The position numbers and the translations under genes were made by a program. Under the pieces are notes generated by a model that had not been told where the DNA came from, did no database searches, and saw only the letters and a program-made list of their open reading frames with translations. Shown here in pieces: positions 18,802 to 28,600 of a stretch of DNA of 64,000 nucleotides; the first letter of the stretch is position 1, and each line of letters begins with the position of its first letter. Origin of the DNA: Silanimonas sp. (GTDB taxonomy: Bacteria > Pseudomonadota > Gammaproteobacteria > Xanthomonadales > Xanthomonadaceae); the NCBI GenBank assembly GCA_018334015.1, contig JAGXTI010000007.1:1-64000 (forward strand), given 5' to 3'.

Positions 18802-21800
18802 GCCGGGACGGGATTCGAAGGCGAAAGCGCGGATAATGGCGCTCCCGCAGTCTAGCGCAGCCCACCCCCACTCCCGCTTGAACACCGCGCCGCGGGCCGA
18901 CGCCCACCGACTGCCGCCCGCCTCGCCGCACTGGAGCGGCAGTCGGCCCCTGCCCGCCGTCCAGCGGGCCCTGCTGGCCCGGGCCCTCGGGCAGCGACCG
19001 GAGTTCGATGCCGTGCTGCCGGTCGACGCCGACGCACTGGCACGCGCCTGGGGGCTGGAGGCGGAAGACCGGTCCGCCCTCGCGGCCGAGGCCTGGACCT
19101 GGGCGCCCCGCCTGGCGCTGCCGATCGACCCCGGTGCCGGCCCGGCCCTGTGGCGCGATGCCGAGACCGCGGCACGGGCCGTGGCCGGCGACACGGCCGT
19201 CCGCGCCGCCCTGCTGCCCTTCATCGCCGTGCCGGGTGCTGCGCTGCCGCCGCTGGATCCGGGCGCCTGGCGACCCCGCGGCCTGGCCACCCACAGCCCG
19301 CCCCGCAGCTCGGCCGGGCTGGACGGCCGGCCAGTGATCCTGCATGTGCTGCACGACTGGGGCGGCGGCGTCGAGCGTTTCGTCGCCCTGCAGGCCCGCC
19401 AAGACCCCGACACCCACCACCTCGCCCTGGTCAGCGGTGGCCGCCCGCACCACGGCCACGGCGACTGGCTCAGCTTGCGACTGGCGACGGGGGGGCCGGC
19501 GTTCCGGCACTGGCGGCTCGACCCACCGGCCGGTGACCTTGTCGAGCATCACCCCGGCATCGCCGCCGTGCTGGCCGAGGTGATCGCCAGCTTCGGGGTC
19601 GGTGCCCTGCGGGTGTCCTCGCTGATCGGCCTGTCGCTGGACGTGCTGCGCAGCGGCCTGCCGACCCATTTCGTGCTGCACGACTTGTTCCCGTTCTGGC
19701 CCTGGCTGGACGACTCCTCACCCCGCCCCGAGGTCTCGGGACCGGCGCTCGCTGCCGCCATGGCCGCGCCCGACTGGCGCTTCGCCACCCGCGATCCAGC
19801 GCGCTGGCAGACCCTGGCCCGCGCCACCCTGCGGGCTCTGGACGACACCGGCACCCCGCTGGTGGCACCGAGCCGGAGCGCGCTCGCCCGCCTGCATGCG
19901 GTGGCACCCGAAAGCACCGCGCTCGCCGCGCAGGTCCTGCCGCATGGCGTGCCGCCAGTGCCGCCGCGTGCCACCACCCGTGCCCCCGGCCCCTTGCGCG
20001 TGCTGGTGCCCGGTCGCCTTGCCGGCGCCAAGGGCGAACACCTGTTGCGCCGGCTGCTGCCGCTCGCTCCGCCCGGACTCGACTGGTGCTTTCTGGGCGG
20101 CGGCCCGATCGGCGCCGAGTTCGCCCGCTGCACCGGCGGCCGCGACGTGGCCGACTACGAGGCCGATGCCCTCGACGCCGCGCTTGGCGACTTCGATCCC
20201 GACCTCGCCCTGCTGCCCTCGCTGCTGCCGGAGACTTTCGGCTTCGTGCTCTCGGAGATGTTGGCCCGCGGCATTCCGGTGCTGGCCGCCGAGCTCGGCG
20301 CCTACGGCGAACGCCTGCGCGCGGCCGGGCTCGAGGCCCTGGTGGCCACGCCGGAGGCCTTCGCCCACGCCCTGGCCGAAGCCGCGGCCGCCCCCGATCG
20401 CCTGCCACGGGTGCAACCGGCACCCCCCGATCTGACGGCCGCCGCACGGGCCTGGGCCGCCCTGCCCGGCCCGGCTCCGGCCCTGGGCAGCCTGCCGCCC
20501 GAAGGCCTTGTCTCGGTTCTGCAACACGAGCGGGGCATCTTGGCCCTCACGGTCTCGATCCTGCAACGTGAACGCGATGCCGCCTATGCCTTCCACGCCC
20601 GCGACACCGCCGACCTGATCCGCCAGCGCGATGCCGCCGTGGCCCGCATCCAGGACCTGAGCCAGGAACTCGAGGCCCGACCCCGCCCCGAGGCGCTGGC
20701 CGAAACGCAGCAGCAGCGCGATGCCGCCTACCGCTACTACGAGCAGGACACCGCCGACCTGATCCGCCAGCGCGACGTCGCCCTGGCCCAGCGCGATGCC
20801 TTGCAGGAGCAACTGGAGCAGACAGCGGCCCTACTGCGTCATCCGCTGCTGCGCGGCCCCCTCGCCCTGATCCGGAAAGTCAGCGATGCCCGGCTCCGCC
20901 TGCAGTACCGCTGGGACAAGGCCACCGACCTGCTCCAGCGGGGCCTGCGCAGCCTGCGCCAGCGTGGTTTCGTGGCCACCCTTTCGGCGGTCCGTCGGCG
21001 CTGGGCCCGCAAGGCCGCCGATGCCCCGGCGCTGGCCCCGGCGAGGCCGACCGCGGTCGCCTTCCCCGCGCTCGAGCAGGCACGAACCAGCATCATCGTT
21101 CCGGTGCACGGCCGGCTCGACTACACCCTCGCCTGCCTGCGCAGCCTGGCCGGCTGCGGCCTGCCCGAGGGCAGCGAAGTGATCGTGGTGGACGACGCCT
21201 CGCCCGACGACAGCGGCGAAATGCTGCCGCGCATCCCCGGCCTGCGTTACCTGCGCAACCGGCAGAACCTCGGCTTCGTCGGCAGTTGCAACGCCGGTGC
21301 GGCGGCGGCGCGCGGCGACGTCCTCGTTTTCCTCAACAACGACACCACGGTCCGGCCGGGCTGGCTGCAGGCCCTGCTCGCCACCTTCGAAACGCACCCG
21401 GACACCGGGCTTGCCGGCGCCAAACTGGTCTACCCCGACGGCCGCCTGCAGGAATCCGGCGGCATCGTCTTCGCCGACGGCTCGGGCTGGAATTACGGCC
21501 GTTTCGAGGACCCGGAGCATCCCGCCTACAGCTTCGTGCGCGAGGCGGACTACTGCTCGGGTGCCGCCATCGCCATCCCGCGCCCGCTGTTCGAGCGCCT
21601 CGGCGGTTTCGACGAACGCTACGCGCCGGCCTATTACGAGGACACCGATCTCGCCATGAAGGTGCGCGAGGCCGGCCTCAAGGTGCGCGTGCAGCCGGCC
21701 TCGGTGGTGGTGCACCACGAGGGCGTTACCGCCGGCACCGACACCGGCAGCGGCGTCAAGGCCTACCAGGTGCGCAACCAGCAGCGCTTCCTCGAACGCT

Positions 21801-22969
21801 GGTCGGAGGCCCTGCGGCGTCAGCCGCCGCCCTCGCAGGCACCGCTGTACGCCGCCCAGCATCGCGCCCGCGCCCGGGTGCTGGTGATCGACGCCACCAC
21901 CCCGATGCCCGACCGCGACTCCGGCTCGCTGCGCCTGTACGAACTGCTGCGCCTGCTGGTGGAGGACGGCTGCGCGGTCACCTTCTTCGCCGAGAACGGC
22001 CTGGACGACGGCCGCTACAGCCAGGCCCTGCGCGATCTCGGCGTGGAAACCTGGACCCAGCCCTGGCTCGGTCAGTCACCGGACTGGCTGGCCCGCCACG
22101 GTGCGCGTTTCCAGCTCGTCATCGTCAGCCGGCACTACGTGCTGGCGCCGCTGCTGCCGCTGCTGCGCCGCCACGCGCCGCAGGCCCGGATCGTGTTCGA
22201 CACGGTCGATCTGCACCACCTGCGCGAACAGCGCGAGGCCGAGGAACGCGACGACCCGGCCCTGCTGCGGCAGGCGGCGCGCACGCGCGAGAGCGAGCTC
22301 GCCCTGGTGCGTGCGGTCGATCGCACCTGGGTGGTCAGCCCGGTCGAGCAGGCCCTGCTGGCCTCGATCCTGCCCGAGGCCACCGTCGATGTCGTCTCCA
22401 ACATCCACCGTGCGCGCGGCCTCGGCCCGGCCATGGCGGCACGCGAGGGCCTGATCTTCGTCGGCGGCTTCCGTCATCCGCCCAACGTCGATGCCGCGCT
22501 GTGGCTGGCCGAGGATATCCTGCCGCGGATCCGCGCCCTGCGCCCCGACATCGGCCTGTCGCTGGTCGGCAGCGATGCCCCGGCCTCGGTCCTGGCGCTC
22601 GGCCAGCGCGAGGGCATCACGGTGCACGGCCATGTGCCGGACCTCGTGCCACTGCTCGACCGTCACCGGCTCTCGGTGGCACCGCTGCGCTATGGCGCCG
22701 GGGTCAAGGGCAAGGTCAACCAGGCCCTGGCACATGGCCTGCCGGTGGTGGCCACCGCCTGTGCCATCGAGGGCATGGGGCTGGAGGACGGTCGTGACGT
22801 GCGGCTGGCCGATGACGCGGCCGGCTTCGCCGAGGCCGTGCTCGGCCTCTACGACGATGCCGTGCTCTGGCAGCGGCTGGTCGAGGGTGGCCTGGCCAAC
22901 ACCGCGGCCCACTTCTCGCCCGAACGCGCCCGCAGGACGCTGCGCCAGGTCTTCGAGCAGTTGCGCTGA
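18800..22969 (+). CDS. giant three-part glycosyltransferase (GT4-like, coiled coil, GT2, GT4)
   Basis: Up to 1389 residues. Residues ~170-560 resemble a GT-B retaining enzyme (HVLHDWGGGVERFV; LLPETFGFVLSEMLARGIPVLA). Residues ~590-690 are a heptad-like linker with two copies of RDAAYxxxxxDTADLIRQRD. Residues ~765-1010 are a GT2 inverting domain (TSIIVPVHGRLDYT, VVDDASPDDS, FLNNDTTVRPGW, YEDTDLAMKVREAG). Residues ~1030-1389 are a GT4-type domain (APLRYGAGVKGKVNQALAHG). It probably builds cell-surface polysaccharide. The ATG at 18800 touches the mrcB start; ATG 18836 or TTG 18878 are more likely starts. No other polysaccharide genes are adjacent. Confidence 0.85.
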   Translation: MPGRDSKAKARIMALPQSSAAHPHSRLNTAPRADAHRLPPASPHWSGSRPLPAVQRALLARALGQRPEFDAVLPVDADALARAWGLEAEDRSALAAEAWTWAPRLALPIDPGAGPALWRDAETAARAVAGDTAVRAALLPFIAVPGAALPPLDPGAWRPRGLATHSPPRSSAGLDGRPVILHVLHDWGGGVERFVALQARQDPDTHHLALVSGGRPHHGHGDWLSLRLATGGPAFRHWRLDPPAGDLVEHHPGIAAVLAEVIASFGVGALRVSSLIGLSLDVLRSGLPTHFVLHDLFPFWPWLDDSSPRPEVSGPALAAAMAAPDWRFATRDPARWQTLARATLRALDDTGTPLVAPSRSALARLHAVAPESTALAAQVLPHGVPPVPPRATTRAPGPLRVLVPGRLAGAKGEHLLRRLLPLAPPGLDWCFLGGGPIGAEFARCTGGRDVADYEADALDAALGDFDPDLALLPSLLPETFGFVLSEMLARGIPVLAAELGAYGERLRAAGLEALVATPEAFAHALAEAAAAPDRLPRVQPAPPDLTAAARAWAALPGPAPALGSLPPEGLVSVLQHERGILALTVSILQRERDAAYAFHARDTADLIRQRDAAVARIQDLSQELEARPRPEALAETQQQRDAAYRYYEQDTADLIRQRDVALAQRDALQEQLEQTAALLRHPLLRGPLALIRKVSDARLRLQYRWDKATDLLQRGLRSLRQRGFVATLSAVRRRWARKAADAPALAPARPTAVAFPALEQARTSIIVPVHGRLDYTLACLRSLAGCGLPEGSEVIVVDDASPDDSGEMLPRIPGLRYLRNRQNLGFVGSCNAGAAAARGDVLVFLNNDTTVRPGWLQALLATFETHPDTGLAGAKLVYPDGRLQESGGIVFADGSGWNYGRFEDPEHPAYSFVREADYCSGAAIAIPRPLFERLGGFDERYAPAYYEDTDLAMKVREAGLKVRVQPASVVVHHEGVTAGTDTGSGVKAYQVRNQQRFLERWSEALRRQPPPSQAPLYAAQHRARARVLVIDATTPMPDRDSGSLRLYELLRLLVEDGCAVTFFAENGLDDGRYSQALRDLGVETWTQPWLGQSPDWLARHGARFQLVIVSRHYVLAPLLPLLRRHAPQARIVFDTVDLHHLREQREAEERDDPALLRQAARTRESELALVRAVDRTWVVSPVEQALLASILPEATVDVVSNIHRARGLGPAMAAREGLIFVGGFRHPPNVDAALWLAEDILPRIRALRPDIGLSLVGSDAPASVLALGQREGITVHGHVPDLVPLLDRHRLSVAPLRYGAGVKGKVNQALAHGLPVVATACAIEGMGLEDGRDVRLADDAAGFAEAVLGLYDDAVLWQRLVEGGLANTAAHFSPERARRTLRQVFEQLR

Positions 22970-22973
22970 AGCC

Positions 22974-25070
22974 TCAGCCGAGGCGACGCGCCTCGCGCAC
23001 GCCGGGGATCGCCGACAGCCGCGCCAGCAAGCGCGACAACTGGCTGAAATCGGCCACCTTGAGGGTGAGCCGGAGTTCGGCCGCGCCCTGCCCCTCGTCG
23101 CTGCGCGAGGCGATGGCATGGATGCGCACGCCTTCCTGGGCGATCAGCGTGGTGATGTCCTTGAGCAGCGATTTGCGGTCGAGCGCCTGGATCACCACGT
23201 CGACCGTGTAGCTGCCGCCGGCGCGGCCCCAGGTGACCGGCATCGCGCGCTCGGCATCGCGCGCCAGCAGCCGAGCCAGGGCCGCGCAATCGGCACGGTG
23301 CACGCTGACCCCGCGACCGCGGGTCAGGTAGCCGGCGATGGCATCGCCCGGCACCGGCTGGCAGCAGCGCGCCACCTGCATCAGCAGGTTGCCGATGCCA
23401 TCGACGACGAAACTGTCGTGCCGGGTACGGCTGCGCTCGCGCACGGCCGGCGGCGGCGGTGCGGCGGGTACCGGCTCTTTCGCCTGCTGCGCCTCGTGCA
23501 GCACGCGGCTGACCTGGCCGGGGCTGATGTCACCCAGCGAGATCGCCACCATCAGGTCATCGACGGTGGCGACACGGAGCTTCGGCACCACCGCCGCCAG
23601 ATCGGCACCCAGCAGGCCGAGCCGGCGCAACTCCTTCTCCAGCAGCTCGCGGCCCTCGGCAAGGTTCTGGGCGCGGTCGAGCTTGTGGAACCAGGCCCGG
23701 ACCTTGTCGCGGGCGCGGCCGGTGCTCAGAAAACCGTGCGCCGGATGCAGCCAGTCGCGACGCGGCGCGGGTTCTTTGGCGGTGAGGATCTCGACCATGT
23801 CGCCGCTGGCGGGCGTGGTGTCGAGCGGCACGATCCGGCCGTTGAGTTTGGCGCCCCGGCAGCGGTGGCCGACCTCGGTGTGCACGGCGTAGGCGAAATC
23901 GAGCACGGTGGCGCCACGCGGCAGATCGACCACCTTGCCCTGCGGGGTGAGCAGGTAGACCCGGTCCTCGGCCAGATCGGCACCCAGCCGCGCCTGCAAG
24001 GTGGCATCGTCGCCCTCGCTGCCCTCGATCAGCTGGCGCATCCAGGCGATCTTGCGCTCGAAGGCGGCATCGACGCCGCCGCCTTCCTTGTAGCGCCAGT
24101 GCGCGGCGACGCCCAGTTCGGACTGTTCGTGCATCTCGCCGCTGCGGATCTGCACCTCGACCGTGCGCCCTTCCGGGCCGACCACCGCGGTGTGCAGGCT
24201 GCGATAGCCGTTGCTCTTGGGCCGGGCGATGTAGTCGTCGAACTCGCGGGCGATCGGCGCCCAGAGCGCGTGGACCACGCCGAGGGCGGCGTAGCAGGCG
24301 GCGACATCATCGACCAGCACGCGCACCGCGCGCAGGTCGTGCAGTTCGCTGAAAGCCAGCCCCTTGCGCTGCATCTTCTTCCAGATGCTGTGGATGTGCT
24401 TGGGCCGACCGCTCACTTCGGCACGGATGCCGGCCGCCTGCAGGGCCTCGCGCAGCTTCGCCTTGACCGTGTCGATGTACTGCTCGCGGACCCCCCGCTT
24501 TTCGTCGAGCAGACGGGCGATGCGCCGGTAGGTTTCCGGCTGCAGGTGGCGGAAGGCGAGGTCCTCGATTTCCCATTTGAGCTGGCCGATGCCGAGCCGG
24601 TGCGCCAGAGGCGCATGGATGTCCATGCTGAGCTGGGCCAGAGCGATGCGCTGCTGCTCCGGCAAGCAGGCCGCGGCACGCAGGCGGGCCAGGTGCAGGG
24701 CCAGCAGCACCGGCACCACCCGCAGGTCGCGGACGATGGCGAGCAGCAGGCGGCGCAGACCCTCGGCATTGGCCCGGCCTTCCGGGCGGGCGTGCAGGGC
24801 CCAGACCTGCTCGGCAGCGCGCAGGCCCTCCAGCATGGCGGCGAGTCGCGGGGTGCCGTCCGGCAGCGGCGCGGGAGCCTCGTGCTCCAGCGCCATCAGC
24901 GCCGTCGCCTTCTGCATCTCGCGGTCGGGAGACAGCATCGCCAACGCGTCCAGCGCCTGCCGGGCCAAGACCGCCGCCGGGCTGTCGCTCGCCACGACCG
25001 CAGCCAGCGCCGGCCAATCGGCCAGCGCCGGCAGGGGCTCGGCGGACGGTGCGGGCAATGCGGAGTTCAC
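22974..25070 (-). CDS. relA: (p)ppGpp synthetase RelA (monofunctional)
   Basis: About 698 residues. The pseudo-hydrolase N-terminus lacks the HDxxED metal motif. The synthetase domain has the RelA-type EFDD motif and SNGYRSLHTAV. It is followed by TGS (TPQGKVVDLPRGATVLDFAY), a helical/zinc-finger region (CCQPVPGD, HRADC) and a C-terminal ACT domain (KDITTLIAQEGVRIHAIA). The EFDD charge pattern marks a ribosome-dependent synthetase without hydrolase activity, responding to amino-acid starvation. The frame has no ATG near the homologous start; GTG 25070 or TTG 25109 are the candidates and I chose the GTG without strong ribosome-site support. Confidence 0.92.
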   Translation of the reverse strand: MNSALPAPSAEPLPALADWPALAAVVASDSPAAVLARQALDALAMLSPDREMQKATALMALEHEAPAPLPDGTPRLAAMLEGLRAAEQVWALHARPEGRANAEGLRRLLLAIVRDLRVVPVLLALHLARLRAAACLPEQQRIALAQLSMDIHAPLAHRLGIGQLKWEIEDLAFRHLQPETYRRIARLLDEKRGVREQYIDTVKAKLREALQAAGIRAEVSGRPKHIHSIWKKMQRKGLAFSELHDLRAVRVLVDDVAACYAALGVVHALWAPIAREFDDYIARPKSNGYRSLHTAVVGPEGRTVEVQIRSGEMHEQSELGVAAHWRYKEGGGVDAAFERKIAWMRQLIEGSEGDDATLQARLGADLAEDRVYLLTPQGKVVDLPRGATVLDFAYAVHTEVGHRCRGAKLNGRIVPLDTTPASGDMVEILTAKEPAPRRDWLHPAHGFLSTGRARDKVRAWFHKLDRAQNLAEGRELLEKELRRLGLLGADLAAVVPKLRVATVDDLMVAISLGDISPGQVSRVLHEAQQAKEPVPAAPPPPAVRERSRTRHDSFVVDGIGNLLMQVARCCQPVPGDAIAGYLTRGRGVSVHRADCAALARLLARDAERAMPVTWGRAGGSYTVDVVIQALDRKSLLKDITTLIAQEGVRIHAIASRSDEGQGAAELRLTLKVADFSQLSRLLARLSAIPGVREARRLG

Positions 25071-25127
25071 GGCTTCGAGCAGGGTAGACTCGGCAACGCC
25101 CTCCGACAACCGCGCCGAGCATCGTCC

Positions 25128-25649
25128 ATGCGCCGCAACCTCTTCGCTCTTGCCACCGCCTTCGCTCTCGCCGCCGGCGTTCCCGGCCAGGCCCGGGCTT
25201 CGGATTTCTCGACCCTCGAAGAACGCATGAGCGCCGCCGATTTCCAGCGCGCCGGCCTCGAGAAACTGAGCGCGGAAGAACTGGCCCACCTCAACGCCTG
25301 GCTGCAAAGCCAGGGTTTCGTCCAACAGCCCGCAGCGCAGGGCGCCAGCGCCCCGAATGCGAGGGCAGCGGAGGATCGCATCGGCTTCCATCCCCGCGAT
25401 GTCGCCGCTCGCGAGGGCGAGGTCAACCGGATCGAATCGCAGATCGAAGGCCGCTTCACCGGCTGGCGGGGGGCGGGCGATCTCATCACCCTGGCCAACG
25501 GTCAGGTCTGGCGGGTCACCGACTCCTCCACCCGGCTGCATGTCCAACTCGATGACCCGCGGGTCACCATCGAGCGCGGCCTTTTGGGTGGCTGGCAACT
25601 GCGCGTGGAGGGCTACAACACCCGTGCCCGCGTGACCCGGGTGCAGTGA
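25128..25649 (+). CDS. small secreted protein of unknown function
   Basis: This 173-residue protein has a clear signal peptide (MRRNLFALATAFALAAG, cleavage near ARA-S). A short charged helix with KLSAEELAHLNAWLQSQG follows, then a linker, then a beta-rich C-terminal domain from about residue 104 (GRFTGWRGAGDLITLANGQ, WRVTDSSTRLHV, ARVTRVQ). The C-terminal half looks like a small beta-barrel. I do not recognise a functional family. It is divergent from relA and converges on hrpA with only four bases between, so it is probably its own transcript. Confidence 0.75.
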   Translation: MRRNLFALATAFALAAGVPGQARASDFSTLEERMSAADFQRAGLEKLSAEELAHLNAWLQSQGFVQQPAAQGASAPNARAAEDRIGFHPRDVAAREGEVNRIESQIEGRFTGWRGAGDLITLANGQVWRVTDSSTRLHVQLDDPRVTIERGLLGGWQLRVEGYNTRARVTRVQ

Positions 25650-25653
25650 CCGA

Positions 25654-28600
25654 TCAGCGGGTGCCGTTCCGCAAGGCTTCGAGCTGCCGGGCGAGGCGCT
25701 TGGCCGACACCGGCCGCTTGGTGCCCAGCTCCTGGGCGAACAGCGAGACGCGGAGCTCTTCCAGATCCCAGCGCAGGGCCTGCCAGCCGGGCTGCAGGGC
25801 GGTGCCGCGGCGGCGGGCCTCGTCGAGCGCACTGGCGAAGGGCTGCACCTCCAGCATGCGCTGCTGGTCGCGCACGGGGTCGCGCAGCGCGCGCTCGGCG
25901 CGCAGGGCCAGCGCCTTCAAGTAGCGCGGCAGTTCCTTGAAGGCTTCGGGCGGGGTCTCGCGCACGAAGCCCGGATGCACGAGGCCGGCGAGTTGGCCGC
26001 GCAGATCGTCCAGGTTGGCCTTCGCCCAGCCCAGCACCGGCGCTTCGAGCTTGGGGCGGATTTCGGCGTACTGGCTGAGTGCCGCCTCAGCCACCTTCAG
26101 CCGCGCCATCGCCTCAGCGAAGAGCTTCTGCTTGACGCTGGCGATGGCCTTGTTGAACGTCTCGCGGTCACGAATGACGGCGAGACCATGCGCAGACGAT
26201 GCTGGCGAAGCGGTCGCCATGCTGCCGTGGTCATTCGAGTCACCATCCAGCAGGGCCGCCAGTGCCTTGGCCACGAGGTCGGCGCGCAGTTGCTCGGCGG
26301 TGGCGACGGCGGTGTAGACCATCGCGGTCTTCGGGTTCAGCGGCAATTGCTTGCGCGCCTGCTTGACCGTATCGGCGAGCGCGATCTCGGCCAGCCGCAG
26401 CACGCCGGCTGCATGGGCGATCGCCGCCGCCTCACGGTCGGCCAGCACGCGCAGGGCCACGTCCTCGCCGTCGAGCACCAGCGCGGGGAACGCCGGCAGC
26501 CCGCCGGCACCGGCGATCTCGACCGGCACCGGCTCGGCGGGAAACTCGCGCAGGCCTTCGCGCGCCAGACGTTCGCCGGCGCGCGCGGCGAAGGCCTTCT
26601 CGGCCTCGGTGCCGAATCGTGCTTTGAGTTCATCGAGCGAGCGCGATTGGCCCAGTACGCGGAAGCCTGGGCCGCGACCGCCGGTCGTGCCCATCTCGGT
26701 GTCGCCGACCCGCAGGTTCATGCGCAGGTGCGGCTCCAGTACGGTCTCATCGACGTCGAGCGCGCTGATCGCCACGCCGGTCGCCTTGGCGAGAAAGCGC
26801 GCCAGCGCACCGCCGATGCTGTCGGCATCGCTGTTCGGGTAAGCCAGTGCGAACGCCCGGGCAAAGTCGGGCACCGGCACGAAGTTGCGGCGCAGCGCCT
26901 TCGGCAAGGCACGGATCAGTGCGGTGGCTTTCTCTTCGACCAGGCCCGGCACCAACCAGCTCAGACGTGCCGCATCGAGGGCCGGCAGCAGGTGCAGGGG
27001 CACATCGAGCGTCACGCCGTCCTCGGCGTGGCCGGGCTCGAAGCGGTAGTGCAGGGCCAACCGGGCATCGCCCAAGGGCAGGAAGGCCGGGAAGCGCTCA
27101 ATGCCACTGCCCTCCACCGACATCAGTTCGGTCAGCGACCACTCCAGCGCCTTCTTCGCCGCCGGGTCGAGCTTGCCGTACCAGCTCTCCAGCGCGGCGG
27201 TGTTGTGCACGTCCGAGGGCAGGCGATCGAGGTACCAGCGCACCTGCCAGTCCTCGTCGACGACGAGCCCGGCGCGGCGCTGCTTGGCTTCCTCTTCGAG
27301 CGCGCGCTCCAGCGTCGCGAGGTTGCGCTTGACGAGCGGGATGCGGGTGTCGATCTCGCCCGTCACCAGCGCCTGCCGCACGAAGATCTCGCGGGCCTCG
27401 TCGGGGTAGAGGCCGCCGTAGTGCACGGGCTTCTTCGGCAGCAGCACGAGGCCGAACAGGCCGATCTGCTCCGAGCCCTGCACCCGGCCCGCGCGTCGCG
27501 ACCAGTGCGGGTCGAAGTGCCGGCGTGAGAGCAGGTGCGGCACGGCGTCGATCACCCATTCCGGCTCGATCTTCGCCGCCGTGATGCCCCAGACCTTGGC
27601 GGTGTCGAGCAGGGTCGCGCACAGCAGCCAGGGTGGCGGCTTGCTCGCCAGTGTCGAAGCTGGGAACAGCCCGAACTTGCGGCTGCGCGGGGCCTCATAC
27701 AGTCCCTTCTCCGAGCGATGCCCAACCTGCAGCGCGAGACCGGCCAGCAGCGCGCGGTGCAGTTCGGCATAGTCGGCCGGCACCTCGTTCTGCGCCCAGC
27801 CCAGCGCCTCGCAGTTGAGGATCAGCTGACGGTGCAGCTCGCGCCACTCGCGCAAGCGCAGGAAGTTCAGGAAGCGCTGGCTGCACCAGTCACGCAGCTT
27901 CGACTGCGAGAGCTCCTCGTGTGCGGTTCGGTAGGCCTCCCAGAGCTTGAGAATGCTGACGAACTCCGAGCGCTCGTCGGCGAAGGCTGCATGCGCTCGA
28001 TCGGCGGCCTCGCGAGCCTCGGCGGGCCGCTCGCGCGGGTCCTGCAGGCCGAGGAAGCTGGCGATCACGATCATCTCGCGCAGGGCCCCGCGCTCCTTGG
28101 CGGCGATCAGCATGCGGGCCAGCTTCACGTCGACCGCGAAGGCCGCCATCTGCCGACCGACCGGCGTCAGCTGCCGGTGCTTGTCGACCGCGCCCAGCTC
28201 GACGAGCTGCTGCCAGCCATCGGCCACCGCCCGCGGGTCGGGGGCATCGAGGAAAGGGAAATCCTCGACCCGGCCCAAGCCCAGCGCGAGCATCCGCAGG
28301 ATCACCCCGGCCAGCGAGGAGCGCAGCAGTTCCGGGTCGGTGTAACGCGGCCGGCTGTTGAAATCCTGCTCGCTGTAGAGCCGGTAGCAGATGCCCGACG
28401 ACACCCGTCCGCAGCGGCCCTTGCGCTGGTCGGCACTGGCTTGGGCGATGTCCTCGATGTGCAGGCGATCGAGCTTCATGCGCGGGCTGTAGCGCTTCAC
28501 GCGCGCGGTGCCCGGGTCGACCACGTAGCGGATGCGCGGCACCGTCAGCGAGGTCTCGGCCACGTTCGTGGCCAGCACGATGCGCCGCTTCGGCCCCGGC

